In this document: positions 1 to 8,461 of the stretch, piece after piece
Layout: the number at the start of each line of letters is the position of its first letter
Numbering within the stretch: the stretch's first letter is position 1
Assembly (NCBI GenBank): GCA_947507965.1
Contig: CANNQU010000002.1
Span: 1-64,000 of the forward strand
Reading direction: 5' to 3'
Length of the DNA stretch: 64,000 nt
DNA from: Bacteroidota bacterium
Lineage (GTDB): Bacteria; Bacteroidota; Bacteroidia; UKL13-3
The notes under the pieces: model-generated
What the model was told of the DNA's origin: nothing
Database searches by the model: none
The model's input: only the letters and a program-made list of their open reading frames with translations
Position numbers and translations under genes: made by a program

Positions 1-189
1 ATTATTTTAAAAAACCGAACATCCGTTGTTATTGCTCATCGTTTAAGCACGATACAACATGCCGATGAAATATTGGTGATGGACGATGGAGAAATTATTG
101 AAAGAGGATCACATGAGTTTTTGCTAAACCTAAACAATGCCTATAAAAGACTTTATGATGCTCAGTTTCAGGACATAAAAAAATTATAA
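1..189 (+). CDS. ABC transporter ATP-binding protein, C-terminal fragment
   Basis: Only the last 62 codons lie in the window, so the gene begins upstream. The visible part is the end of an ABC nucleotide-binding domain. The H-loop reads [10 protein letters not shown] and is followed by the usual [21 protein letters not shown] stretch, which is the pattern of exporter-type (ABCB/MsbA-like) subunits where the membrane domain is fused upstream. The substrate cannot be told from this fragment. The stop codon is one base before the GTG start of the next gene, so the two are probably co-transcribed. ATP-binding identity is firm; assignment as a fused exporter is inference. Confidence 0.85.
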   Translation: MILKNRTSVVIAHRLSTIQHADEILVMDDGEIIERGSHEFLLNLNNAYKRLYDAQFQDIKKL

Positions 190-190
190 C

Positions 191-817
191 GTGTTATATA
201 GAATAATTAATACCCCAAAGGCAACCATCTATCTATGGCATATAACAGAAAATGCTACAGAACTTGGATTACTCCTCGCCCCTTTCAAAGACTTAGCACT
301 GCATGGAATAGAGCAGCATACCGGTCAAAAATTATGGCATAACACCCATTTCCTTAGTACTCGTATTTTAGTGTTTAAATATGCCGCCTTAGGGTCGCCC
401 ATACTAAAGAATGAGTTTGGCAAGCCTTTCCTATTCGAAAATAATATTTCGATTACGCACTCCAATGACTTCACTGCGATTATAGTAAGCCATGATAGCC
501 GGGTAGCTATCGACCTCGAAAAAATTGATACTCGCATTCTACGTGTTGCTCATAAATTTATAAACGAAAAAGAAATATTCTTCGACAACCAAGAAAATAC
601 CACTTATAATACCCTCATTTGGAGCGCTAAAGAAACCATGTACAAACTTTATAGTGCCAACGAAGTTATCTTCAAAGAAGAACTCTTAATTCACCCATTC
701 ACCTATACGAAGAGCGGAAAATTTATTGGCGATATTCTAAAGAATCCTTCCATATTAAATATTGAATTATTTTATTTCACCTTCGAAAATTACGTTTTAA
801 CGTGGTGCGAACAATAA
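191..817 (+). CDS. 4'-phosphopantetheinyl transferase superfamily protein
   Basis: This 208-aa protein has the Sfp/AcpS-superfamily signatures. An SITHS segment lies near residue 87, the Mg-binding motif AIDLE has D108 and E110, and the WSAKETMYK motif spans about 144-152 with the conserved W, K, E and K. Such enzymes move the phosphopantetheine arm of coenzyme A onto a serine of an acyl or peptidyl carrier protein. The length is that of single-domain Sfp-like enzymes. It starts with GTG one base after the preceding ABC gene. Whether it serves fatty-acid ACP or a secondary-metabolite carrier cannot be decided here; no synthase genes are visible nearby. Confidence 0.88.
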   Translation: MLYRIINTPKATIYLWHITENATELGLLLAPFKDLALHGIEQHTGQKLWHNTHFLSTRILVFKYAALGSPILKNEFGKPFLFENNISITHSNDFTAIIVSHDSRVAIDLEKIDTRILRVAHKFINEKEIFFDNQENTTYNTLIWSAKETMYKLYSANEVIFKEELLIHPFTYTKSGKFIGDILKNPSILNIELFYFTFENYVLTWCEQ

Positions 818-846
818 AATAAACATATCACAGAATTATATTAAAT

Positions 847-1524
847 TTGCTGTTCTATATCTTAAAAATATTGGACGGCTTAGAATTAATTAAAATATTC
901 ATTTTCGGTGCCTTGGCATATCTCGTAGGTTCTATACCTACCGCTGTGATTGTAAGTAAAGGGTTTTTCGGAATTGATATCCGAGAACACGGAAGTGGTA
1001 ATGCCGGAGCTACCAATACCTTCAGGGTTTTGGGAAAAAAGTATGGGATTATCGTTATGATAATTGATGTACTGAAAGGTTTTACCGCAGCAAACTTTGC
1101 TTTTTTCATCGGATTTTACATTTATGGGGAGGAACATTTTGTAAACCTCCAGTTGCTTTTTGGGCTCCTTTCCGTAATAGGACATATTTTTCCAATTTAT
1201 ATTGGCTTTAGAGGGGGCAAGGGAGTTGCTACCTTATTTGGCATGATTCTTTCGGTGAACTTACCTGCCGCCGGCATTTGCGTTCTTTTCTTTCTTATTA
1301 TTTTGTTTACCACTCGATTTGTTTCTTTGAGCAGTATGATGGCAGCGGTGATGCTCCCGATATCTATTTTATTCATTTTTCATAATCACGAAAAATGGCT
1401 CATTGTGTTTGGCATATTAATTGCGTTGATGGTTATTCTTACACACCGCAAGAATATTGTACGTTTGTTTGGCGGTAATGAGAGCAAAGCGAATATTCTT
1501 AAAAAGCATCGAAAAGAAAGATAA
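847..1524 (+). CDS. plsY: Glycerol-3-phosphate acyltransferase PlsY
   Basis: PlsY is an integral membrane enzyme that moves an acyl group from acyl-phosphate to sn-glycerol 3-phosphate, the first step of phospholipid synthesis. The protein shows the three known blocks: the N-terminal GSIPTA segment, the HGSGNAGATN phosphate-binding loop near residues 49-58, and the FRGGKGVAT motif near 120. Several hydrophobic spans match the family topology. The open frame begins at a TTG at 847, but an in-frame TTG at 871 gives a more typical N-terminus. A TAAATTTG sequence at 842-849 resembles a -7 box, though no -33 partner was found, so it may be chance. Confidence 0.93.
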   Translation: MLFYILKILDGLELIKIFIFGALAYLVGSIPTAVIVSKGFFGIDIREHGSGNAGATNTFRVLGKKYGIIVMIIDVLKGFTAANFAFFIGFYIYGEEHFVNLQLLFGLLSVIGHIFPIYIGFRGGKGVATLFGMILSVNLPAAGICVLFFLIILFTTRFVSLSSMMAAVMLPISILFIFHNHEKWLIVFGILIALMVILTHRKNIVRLFGGNESKANILKKHRKER

Positions 1525-1554
1525 CAAATACACCTTTTAAAAGTAAAATCTATT

Positions 1555-1836
1555 ATGTCGGAAACCCAAGTAGAAGAGGCCATAGAAGTAATTATTGAGA
1601 AAGAGAAGCAATTTGCAATTGTATTATATAATGATGATGTCAATACCTTTGACCATGTGATCAATTGCTTAGTAAAAATTTGTAGTCATCAAGTAACACA
1701 AGCCGAACAATGTGCTAACATTGTTCATTTTAAAGGAAAATGCCAAGTAAATAATGGCACTTTAAAGGAAATGCAAAAACAATGTACCGCTTTATTGGAT
1801 GAGCAACTAAGTGCAAAAATTGAAGACAAAAAGTAA
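1555..1836 (+). CDS. clpS: ATP-dependent Clp protease adaptor ClpS
   Basis: This 93-aa protein matches ClpS, which binds N-end-rule substrates and hands them to a Clp unfoldase. The core signature VLYNDDVNTFDHVI lies at about residues 22-35; its asparagine and aspartates form the N-degron pocket. The C-terminal part, with a G-x-C-x-V segment and a helical tail, follows the family. Length is normal. It sits between plsY and an M48 protease, with only 10 bases to the latter's chosen start. clpX and clpP lie in this window, but ClpS normally works with ClpA or ClpC, and neither is seen here. Confidence 0.92.
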   Translation: MSETQVEEAIEVIIEKEKQFAIVLYNDDVNTFDHVINCLVKICSHQVTQAEQCANIVHFKGKCQVNNGTLKEMQKQCTALLDEQLSAKIEDKK

Positions 1837-1846
1837 GATACCATCC

Positions 1847-2653
1847 ATGACCACCCTACCATTAAAACGTTTAATTTCGTTTTTTATACTCATTATTTTT
1901 ATTGTTTCTTGTGCTAAGGTTCCAATTACCGGACGTAAACAATTGCATCTGTTACCCGAAAGCCAAATGGCTGCGATGGCACTAACAGAATACAAAACTT
2001 TTTTAAGTACGAGCAAACTTTCGGGCGACGCCACCCATACCGCAATGGTGAAACGTGTAGGTGATAGAATTTCGCGAGCGGTTACTACGTATCTGAATAG
2101 TCATCATTTCGGCAAGCGCGTTGAAGGTTATCGTTGGGAGTTTAACTTGGTGGACGATAAAATAGTTAATGCCTGGTGTATGCCTGGTGGTAAAGTAGTG
2201 GTGTATACGGGCTTGCTTCCTATAACACAAAATGAAAATGCATTAGCGGTGGTTATGGGACATGAAATAGCGCATGCGATTGCCCAACACGGTAATGAGC
2301 GCATGAGTCAAGGCTTGGCATTGTATTTGGGTGGAGTAGCCGTTGATGTAGCTGCATCAACGAAGTCGGATACGGCCCAGATGCTGTTTAACACAGCGTA
2401 TGGATTAAGTTCGCAATTAGGTCAACTTGCATTCTCCCGAAAACATGAATTAGAAGCCGATAAACTGGGGCTCGTATTTATGAGCCTCGCCGGCTATAGC
2501 CCTCAAGAGGCGGTTCCATTTTGGACACGTATGGCATCACATGGAGGTGCTCAGGTTCCTTTTTTCCTTAGTACACATCCTACCGACCAAAAACGTATAA
2601 AGGAGATACAAAGCTTTCTACCAGAAGCCATGAAATATTATATAAAGCAGTAG
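1847..2653 (+). CDS. M48 family metallopeptidase, lipoprotein
   Basis: The protein carries the HExxH zinc site as HEIAH at residues 139-143 and a downstream HELEADKLG motif that supplies the third ligand, which defines peptidase family M48 (BepA/YcaL/LoiP-like). The frame is open from 1811, inside clpS, but the start at 1847 is preferred because it gives a clean signal: two basic residues, a hydrophobic stretch and the lipobox IVSC near residue 22. It is therefore predicted to be an outer- or inner-membrane lipoprotein facing the periplasm. Relatives degrade misfolded outer-membrane proteins; that role is inferred from the family. A TTHP-type segment near the C-terminus is also typical. Confidence 0.9.
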   Translation: MTTLPLKRLISFFILIIFIVSCAKVPITGRKQLHLLPESQMAAMALTEYKTFLSTSKLSGDATHTAMVKRVGDRISRAVTTYLNSHHFGKRVEGYRWEFNLVDDKIVNAWCMPGGKVVVYTGLLPITQNENALAVVMGHEIAHAIAQHGNERMSQGLALYLGGVAVDVAASTKSDTAQMLFNTAYGLSSQLGQLAFSRKHELEADKLGLVFMSLAGYSPQEAVPFWTRMASHGGAQVPFFLSTHPTDQKRIKEIQSFLPEAMKYYIKQ

Positions 2654-2760
2654 ATGATTGGGTGATGTATAGGAAAGGAGTTAATAAAAAACCTGAAAAT
2701 AATAGTACGAAACAAAAAAAACTGAAAATCGTTTTATAATTCAATTTAAAAAAACTGAAA

Positions 2761-3891
2761 TTGTTCTCCATCTACCTTTCTCCTCCACATCTTACGGGCT
2801 TCGAAAAAAAATTTATTGACGAGGCACTGCAAAGTAACTGGGTTTCACCATATGGAAATAATATTGATGGCTTTGAGAAGGAACTAGAAGAATACCTTGA
2901 TATTCCTTACTCAGCTTTAATTACCTCAGCTACGGCCGGAATTCATTTAGCCTTAGTTATTCTTGGAATTGAAAAAAAAGACATCGTATTAGTTCCAACA
3001 TTTACATTCGCAGCCTGTGTTAATCCAATTCTATATGTGGGTGCCGAACCCGTTTTTTTAGATTCAGAATTGGATACCTGGAATTTAGATCCTGTAATAC
3101 TGCGAACCGCAATAGAGGATTTAATACGAAAACAACGCAAACCCAAAGCGCTAATTTTGGTGCATAGTTATGGTGTACCGGCAAAAATCACAGAAATACT
3201 TTCCATCTGCCGAGAGTTTGAAATTAAGGTGATTGAAGATGCCGCTGATGCTTTAGGTGCGACCTATAATTCGCAAAAGCTGGGAACTTTTGGTGATATT
3301 GGGGTAATTTCATTTAATGGAAACAAAATCATAACGACTTCAGGAGGTGGTGTAATCGTATCAAAAAACAAAGACTATGTGGAGCGTGCCAAATACCTAA
3401 GCAATCAAGCAAAAGAAAATCTACCATACTACCATCATGAGGCCGTTGGTTATAATTATCGGATGAGTAACATCCTGGCAGGAATAGGTAGAGCACAATT
3501 ACAAGTGATTGAAGAACGTGTTATTGCCCGACGGAGTAATTATGAGCGCTATGCTAAACTACTATTTCCAAGCATTGAAACGAGTTTATTCTCTCAAAGA
3601 GAGCTTTTAAATGCCTATAGTAACCGATGGCTAAGTACCTTTTATTTAGGAAAAAATGCAGTCGTTGGAATCTATAATAATTTGAAAGCCGCGCATATTG
3701 AGAGCCGATTTTTATGGAAACCGATGCACCTGCAGCCAGCATTTCTTCGCTTTGGTAAATACCTGAATGGAAATTCTGCCCTCCTCTTTGAGGGTGGAAT
3801 CTGTTTACCATCAGGGAGTCAGTTAGAAGCTACGCAAATTGAGCACATCGCAAGCATTGTAAAAAAATCCTTAAATGAAGTCCATGTGTAA
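2761..3891 (+). CDS. DegT/DnrJ/EryC1/StrS family aminotransferase
   Basis: A PLP-dependent sugar aminotransferase of 376 aa. Features include the N-terminal SPPHLTGFEKKFIDEAL block, the substrate-cofactor segment SATAGIHLAL, the VIEDAADALG motif with the aspartate that contacts the PLP ring nitrogen, and SFNGNKIITTSGGG with the Schiff-base lysine at K189. Relatives aminate keto-sugars on nucleotide carriers for capsule, O-antigen or glycan synthesis; the N-terminus resembles PglE/bacillosamine-type enzymes. The start is TTG at 2761. No sugar epimerase or glycosyltransferase lies next to it, so the pathway is not shown. It appears to be a single-gene unit. Confidence 0.9.
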   Translation: MFSIYLSPPHLTGFEKKFIDEALQSNWVSPYGNNIDGFEKELEEYLDIPYSALITSATAGIHLALVILGIEKKDIVLVPTFTFAACVNPILYVGAEPVFLDSELDTWNLDPVILRTAIEDLIRKQRKPKALILVHSYGVPAKITEILSICREFEIKVIEDAADALGATYNSQKLGTFGDIGVISFNGNKIITTSGGGVIVSKNKDYVERAKYLSNQAKENLPYYHHEAVGYNYRMSNILAGIGRAQLQVIEERVIARRSNYERYAKLLFPSIETSLFSQRELLNAYSNRWLSTFYLGKNAVVGIYNNLKAAHIESRFLWKPMHLQPAFLRFGKYLNGNSALLFEGGICLPSGSQLEATQIEHIASIVKKSLNEVHV

Positions 3892-4002
3892 TTTGAAGCA
3901 CATAATTGTTTTCAAACCTTCAACAACGTTGCCTAAAGTATAACGTGTCGTAATCCATTTTGAAAATTCTTTTCTTTTTTCCAATAATTCAATGGTAATT
4001 TT

Positions 4003-4010
4003 TATATTTG
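4003..4010 (+). promoter_or_regulatory. Candidate -7 promoter element of the barrel-protein triplet
   Basis: TATATTTG matches the Bacteroidota -7 consensus TAnnTTTG and lies 29 bases before the ATG at 4040. No convincing -33 TTG is present at the usual spacing. A start site near 4015 would give a short A/T-rich leader. Confidence 0.5.
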
Positions 4011-4039
4011 AAGTTAAATATCCAATTTCTAGTCTCATC

Positions 4040-4777
4040 ATGAAAAAACTACTCTCCTTCATAATTTTACTTTTAACCTTAGTACCGTTAGTTGCACAAC
4101 AAGAAAAACCCAATACGGTAAAACTTAACTTTTACGGTTTTTTATTTAGAACCGTCTCGCTTCAATACGAAAGAACCCTAAATGATAACTCCGCTGCTCT
4201 AGTGCATTTTGGCTATACCCTTCCACGTTCGCTACCCAAGTCGTTGTTTTCTATCGACACGCTAACGAACAATGGTAGCATCAATCAGGTGTCGAGTGCG
4301 AAATTTACCGGTGGAATTCAAATTACTCCGGAGTATCGCTATTATTTTAAAGGAGAGGGCAATAAGGGTTTTTATTTGGGAGCCTATCTCCGTTACGCCA
4401 ACTATGGCATTTCTGCATTAGCGCTGCACCGAGATGATAGCTTCTCCATGACAAAGACCTACCAATACACAGGTACCTGGAAATCAATGAATATTGGACT
4501 TATCATGGGAAATCAATGGCAGTTAGGTGAGAATTTAACGCTTGATTGGTGGATTTTAGGCTTACAATTTGGGACTAACAAAATAAGCATGACAGCTGCC
4601 GGCGATTTTAGCAGCACGAATAAATCTGAATATATCGCCGATGTAACTGCCAATTTTAAAGACACGAAATTTCTAGGAGGACTCGAAGCTGGCATGACCA
4701 ATACGGAGGCCACCTTAAAATTCGGGTTTCCATCGCCTGGATTAAGAACCGGATTGTGCCTTGGTTTTCGTTTCTAA
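4040..4777 (+). CDS. Outer-membrane beta-barrel protein, paralog 1 of 3
   Basis: This 245-aa protein has a signal peptide ending near AQQ and then alternating hydrophobic/polar strands typical of a small beta-barrel. It ends in GFRF with the terminal phenylalanine needed for outer-membrane assembly. It resembles the DUF3575-like Bacteroidota barrels, with an early VKLNFYGFLFRTVSLQYER block. The start at 4040 was chosen over an upstream ATG at 3992 because only it puts the signal peptide at the N-terminus. It shares three blocks with the next two genes: the SxQYER strand, QITPEYRYYFK, and the RTGLCLGFRF end. Function is unknown. Confidence 0.8.
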   Translation: MKKLLSFIILLLTLVPLVAQQEKPNTVKLNFYGFLFRTVSLQYERTLNDNSAALVHFGYTLPRSLPKSLFSIDTLTNNGSINQVSSAKFTGGIQITPEYRYYFKGEGNKGFYLGAYLRYANYGISALALHRDDSFSMTKTYQYTGTWKSMNIGLIMGNQWQLGENLTLDWWILGLQFGTNKISMTAAGDFSSTNKSEYIADVTANFKDTKFLGGLEAGMTNTEATLKFGFPSPGLRTGLCLGFRF

Positions 4778-4783
4778 TTTGCG

Positions 4784-5527
4784 TTGAAAATCACATTGAA
4801 AAAATGGATTCTGTTGCTTGGCATTGGCTTGGGTTACCATACGCTACCATCTCAAAGGCAAGATGCAAGGCATTCCTTAAAAGTCAACCTTTTCTCACCT
4901 TGGGTTAAAACGATTTCAGTTCAATATGAATATTCATTTAGCGCGAAAAAAAGCGTGCTTTGCCAAGCTGGATATTCGATGCCCAACTATTTATTAGAAA
5001 AATATTACGATCAATATAAATCGTTTGGAAGCAGAAAAATAATTTTCAAAGATTTTCGATTTAATGGGGGAATGCAAATATCTCCCGAATATCGTTATTA
5101 TTTTAAAGCGAAACAAAATTCAGGTTTCTTTATGGGTACCTATCTCCGATATGCTCACTATACCATTCAATCGCATGTTAATTATTCAGGAGAAACATTC
5201 AATATTGCATTTACTTTTAAAGGCACTTATTCATCTGCCAATATAGGCATCATATCAGGATACAAATGGTTGGTAGGTGAGCACTTTATTATTGAGTCGT
5301 GGTTGCTTTGCCTACATGGGGGCACCAATCGATTTCTATTGAATGCAAAGGATGAACTCGAACTCGTAGATAAACCTACTTTTCTATTGGATTTAGAAAA
5401 TGCTTTAACCGATTTTCAATGGGTGCGTAAATGGGCTTCCAATATTACCGATAGAAACATTAATATTGGGTTTGGCTATTCCTTCGTTGGCACTCGTGCC
5501 GGGCTCTGTTTAGGCTATCGATTTTAA
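4784..5527 (+). CDS. Outer-membrane beta-barrel protein, paralog 2 of 3
   Basis: This 247-aa secreted barrel protein begins at a TTG six bases after the first paralog stops, so translation is probably linked. It has a signal peptide, an ISVQYEYSFS strand, a QISPEYRYYFK block, a GTYLRYAHY strand, and ends in GLCLGYRF. The middle of the protein is more diverged than the shared blocks, as expected for surface loops. I see no catalytic motif. Duplication of one ancestral barrel gene is the simplest reading of the triplet. Confidence 0.78.
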   Translation: MKITLKKWILLLGIGLGYHTLPSQRQDARHSLKVNLFSPWVKTISVQYEYSFSAKKSVLCQAGYSMPNYLLEKYYDQYKSFGSRKIIFKDFRFNGGMQISPEYRYYFKAKQNSGFFMGTYLRYAHYTIQSHVNYSGETFNIAFTFKGTYSSANIGIISGYKWLVGEHFIIESWLLCLHGGTNRFLLNAKDELELVDKPTFLLDLENALTDFQWVRKWASNITDRNINIGFGYSFVGTRAGLCLGYRF

Positions 5528-5537
5528 TACTATTTAT

Positions 5538-6311
5538 ATGAAACCATCTACCACCCTACTCTTCTTGATACTCTTTTTTTTAGCATCAGAAGCTACTCCA
5601 CCTCAACCCTTAGGATTAATTAGAGCCGACCCGAAGAATGTTCTTAAAATAAACTTAGTGCCACTACTTTTTAAAACCTATTCGATACAATACGAAAGAA
5701 CCATTTTTAGAAATTTTTCAATTGGTGTGCAAGGAGGTTATAACTCAGAACTACGATTGGGTACCTATATCAATAAAGTACTCGATACCGTTTCCAATGC
5801 GCGCTTGATGGCGGTAAGGGCAAAAGTAACGATGACCGAGTTATCAACCTCCGGCAATGTGTACTTTACCCCAGAAATACGCCTCTACCTAAGTCGAAAA
5901 GGTGCTCCCAATGGGTTCTATATTGCCCCATATTTACGCTTTTCTACCACCAACGTTAATTCAACTTTAATTTATAAAGACAGCAATAACAACAACATCC
6001 CCATTCTCTTTACTGGACGTATGACCAGCATACACCCCGGAGTACTTTTGGGCTATCAGAAATCTATTTTGAAAAGACTGGTCGTTGATTTCTGGCTTGG
6101 AGGCATACAATTTGGAAGCTCGAAAGCCACTTTTGATGCGGAGGCCGATTTTAAAAAATTGGACCAACAAGGATTTATCGATTTTGTACACGATAACTTC
6201 AAGTATGGTAGTTCAACGTTAACCATTGCTAACGATGCGCATGCACAAATGCAATACACGGGAAAATCGAGTGGTTTTAGAATAGGATTATGTGTTGGCT
6301 TTAGATTCTAA
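5538..6311 (+). CDS. Outer-membrane beta-barrel protein, paralog 3 of 3
   Basis: The last of the three tandem barrels, 257 aa, starts ten bases after the second. The N-terminus is a signal peptide (hydrophobic run to about residue 20). The YSIQYERTIF strand, the YFTPEIRLYLS block and the RIGLCVGFRF terminus align with its two neighbours. The central part is the longest and most diverged of the three. It probably belongs to one transcript with them. No ligand or partner is indicated by nearby genes; coaD follows on the opposite strand. Confidence 0.78.
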   Translation: MKPSTTLLFLILFFLASEATPPQPLGLIRADPKNVLKINLVPLLFKTYSIQYERTIFRNFSIGVQGGYNSELRLGTYINKVLDTVSNARLMAVRAKVTMTELSTSGNVYFTPEIRLYLSRKGAPNGFYIAPYLRFSTTNVNSTLIYKDSNNNNIPILFTGRMTSIHPGVLLGYQKSILKRLVVDFWLGGIQFGSSKATFDAEADFKKLDQQGFIDFVHDNFKYGSSTLTIANDAHAQMQYTGKSSGFRIGLCVGFRF

Positions 6312-6426
6312 GAAAACTCACGTCTTAATGGAGCGGGGGGCATTGAAGCAAATAATAACACTAAAATCGCCAATCGTATTTCTTGTAAAAAATTATATCG
6401 CTTCATTAATAGATGACATTACATTA

Positions 6427-6888
6427 TTAAAGAATCCTTGATAAAGGTTTTGGAATGTATCTGCTTATATCTCCACCATTACGTTTGATATCCTTTACGA
6501 TGGTCGAACTTACTGCCGAATAGGCGGGGTTGCATACCATAAAAACAGTTTCCACCGATGGAACCATCTCCTTATTAATCTGTGCTATATTTTTTTCATA
6601 TTCAAAGTCGGTGTCACTTCGCAGACCTCGTAATATAAAGTGAGCATCAATTTCTAGGCAATAATTTACCGTTAAGCCATCATACTGTGTAATAACAATC
6701 TTCTCGTCGCCCTTGAAGCACGTATGCAGAAACTGAAGTCGTTCTTCGAGTGAAAACATACATTGTTTGGTTGAGTTTTTTCCGATGCCGATATATATTT
6801 TATCGAACAATAATTTGGCACGTTCCAAAATATCGAAATGGCCTATTGTAATAGGATCGAAGGAGCCTGGGAATAAAGCAATTTTCAT
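6427..6888 (-). CDS. coaD: Pantetheine-phosphate adenylyltransferase (CoaD)
   Basis: CoaD joins ATP and 4'-phosphopantetheine to make dephospho-CoA, the fourth step of coenzyme A synthesis, in the cytoplasm. The protein begins MKIALFPGSFDPITIGHFDI, containing the GSFDP substrate loop and the TxGH nucleotidyltransferase signature (TIGH). It has the RGLRSDTDFEYE block and ends with the YSAVSSTIVKDI segment that binds ATP. At 153 aa the length is standard. It is the last gene of a same-strand cluster with rsmD, which is a common pairing in many bacteria. Confidence 0.96.
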   Translation of the reverse strand: MKIALFPGSFDPITIGHFDILERAKLLFDKIYIGIGKNSTKQCMFSLEERLQFLHTCFKGDEKIVITQYDGLTVNYCLEIDAHFILRGLRSDTDFEYEKNIAQINKEMVPSVETVFMVCNPAYSAVSSTIVKDIKRNGGDISRYIPKPLSRIL

Positions 6889-7019
6889 TTAAGCATACGA
6901 AGTACGATTTTTTTAATTGATTAACCAAATTTCAAAGCCTACACCATTTGTTTTCCTAACGCCATGTTATCGATCAAAATTAACAACACTCCAATAACTT
7001 ACTACGACATTTAGAAAAT

Positions 7020-7562
7020 TTACTGCTGTTCGTTTTTATAAAATGTAAATGCCGACTGCCCGTAAACACGTTCATCAATAAATTTTTCATTCTTAGGTAA
7101 AATGGTTTTGCTGTGATGTTCAATAATTAAAATGCCATTTATATTTAAAAGATTATTTTCGAAAACAAGCGTCACAATGGTCTCCATGTTAGCTAAAGAA
7201 TAGGGGGGGTCGGCAAAAATGATGTCGTAACCGGCCTTCACGTGCTTTAAATATTTAAACACATCGTGTTTTATTACCATAATATTGTCAAAGTTAAACT
7301 TCAGCCGTGTTTCGTTCAAGTGTTTTACGCATTTGCTATCCATATCAACACAGCAAACCTTTGATGCACCGCGAGATGCAAACTCAAAAGCCATACTACC
7401 GGTACCGCTAAACAAATCGAGTACCTGCAAATTAGTTAACTCGCACCGTGTTTCTAAAATATTAAAAATACTTTCTTTCGCCCTCTCCGTTGTTGGACGT
7501 ACCGGTAACCCAGCTGGAACATGGATGTTCAGTCCTTTTCGTACGCCTGAAATTATACGCAA
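7020..7562 (-). CDS. rsmD: 16S rRNA (guanine(966)-N(2))-methyltransferase RsmD
   Basis: RsmD methylates G966 of 16S rRNA using S-adenosylmethionine. The 180-aa protein starts with the family MRIISGVRKGLNI block, has the RPTTERAKESIFNIL segment, the SAM-binding loop LDLFSGTGSMAFEFASRG near residues 48-65, and the catalytic DPPYSL motif. Length is typical. Its 5' end overlaps the 3' end of the upstream DUF3822 gene by 10 bases, so the two are translationally coupled. Confidence 0.95.
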   Translation of the reverse strand: MRIISGVRKGLNIHVPAGLPVRPTTERAKESIFNILETRCELTNLQVLDLFSGTGSMAFEFASRGASKVCCVDMDSKCVKHLNETRLKFNFDNIMVIKHDVFKYLKHVKAGYDIIFADPPYSLANMETIVTLVFENNLLNINGILIIEHHSKTILPKNEKFIDERVYGQSAFTFYKNEQQ

Positions 7563-8413
7563 TGTTGTAATAAAAAAAGGGTTGATGAATGAATACCGGG
7601 CGATGGAACATGCATCAATTCGATGTCTCTTATGTTTTTTATATAGGTAAAAAGCAACGCTTTAATTTCCATTAAATGGGTATTCTTCCCACTTACATAA
7701 CAATCGTAAACCTCTGGATTCAGTTGATTGCTATGATAAGCATGCATCACAAAATACAATACATCGACCGGATTGTTAAAATTATAGGTGTTACAAAAAT
7801 GCAATCCACTATTTTTAATCAACACCACATCAAAAGTCTTTTCGCATAAATTTACGTAACATACTTCTGTATTTAAATGATTCGTTTGATAGTACAATCC
7901 TGATAATAATGCATGAGCATGATGATATACTTTGAGTCGTTCGCGAATAGAGCTCTCGGTAAACTTGCTGAGTAGGAGGTTTAATATATGTTTTTGGACG
8001 GAGTAAATAATTTGTGCTCCAAAATCGGGGATACGTTGGTTTAATAATTGATCGGTTTCAACCAACGAATATTTTAAATTAAAGTATGAAGAGGCTTCAT
8101 CTTCGTCAAATAAAGCAGCAGGCATGAGTGTATAGAACGGATTTTCAAATACTATTTTAATGCTTTTAAAATCGTTTATGAAAACGTCTATTCCATCAAG
8201 AAATTCCTGGAAGGTGGTTGACCTAACCTGATAGAAATCGGGCACTTCAAAGCTATGGTACTTTACTATTTGTTTCAGGTGACCATCGAATATGGCGTAA
8301 CAAAATCCGTCGGTATAACACCCAAACCACATCTCCTTCAGATTATTTTGTGAGGGGACATAGCTATCCGAGGTATAGCTCTCGATGGGTTGTAAATTAA
8401 TTAATGATGACAA
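7553..8413 (-). CDS. DUF3822 family protein
   Basis: This 286-aa protein of unknown function is recognised mainly by context and general character: Bacteroidota genomes carry a DUF3822 gene immediately before rsmD. The sequence suggests an actin/ASKHA-like fold (alternating strands with a YAIFDGHL strand near residue 38), but I see no complete nucleotide-binding motif. There is no signal peptide and no membrane span. It starts with TTG at 8413 and overlaps rsmD by 10 bases. A link to rRNA modification or CoA synthesis would be guilt by association only. Confidence 0.7.
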   Translation of the reverse strand: MSSLINLQPIESYTSDSYVPSQNNLKEMWFGCYTDGFCYAIFDGHLKQIVKYHSFEVPDFYQVRSTTFQEFLDGIDVFINDFKSIKIVFENPFYTLMPAALFDEDEASSYFNLKYSLVETDQLLNQRIPDFGAQIIYSVQKHILNLLLSKFTESSIRERLKVYHHAHALLSGLYYQTNHLNTEVCYVNLCEKTFDVVLIKNSGLHFCNTYNFNNPVDVLYFVMHAYHSNQLNPEVYDCYVSGKNTHLMEIKALLFTYIKNIRDIELMHVPSPGIHSSTLFLLQHCV

Positions 8414-8461
8414 TTTATTTGACCTATTGAATGGAAAGCCGTTAACAGCAAATATTCGTTA

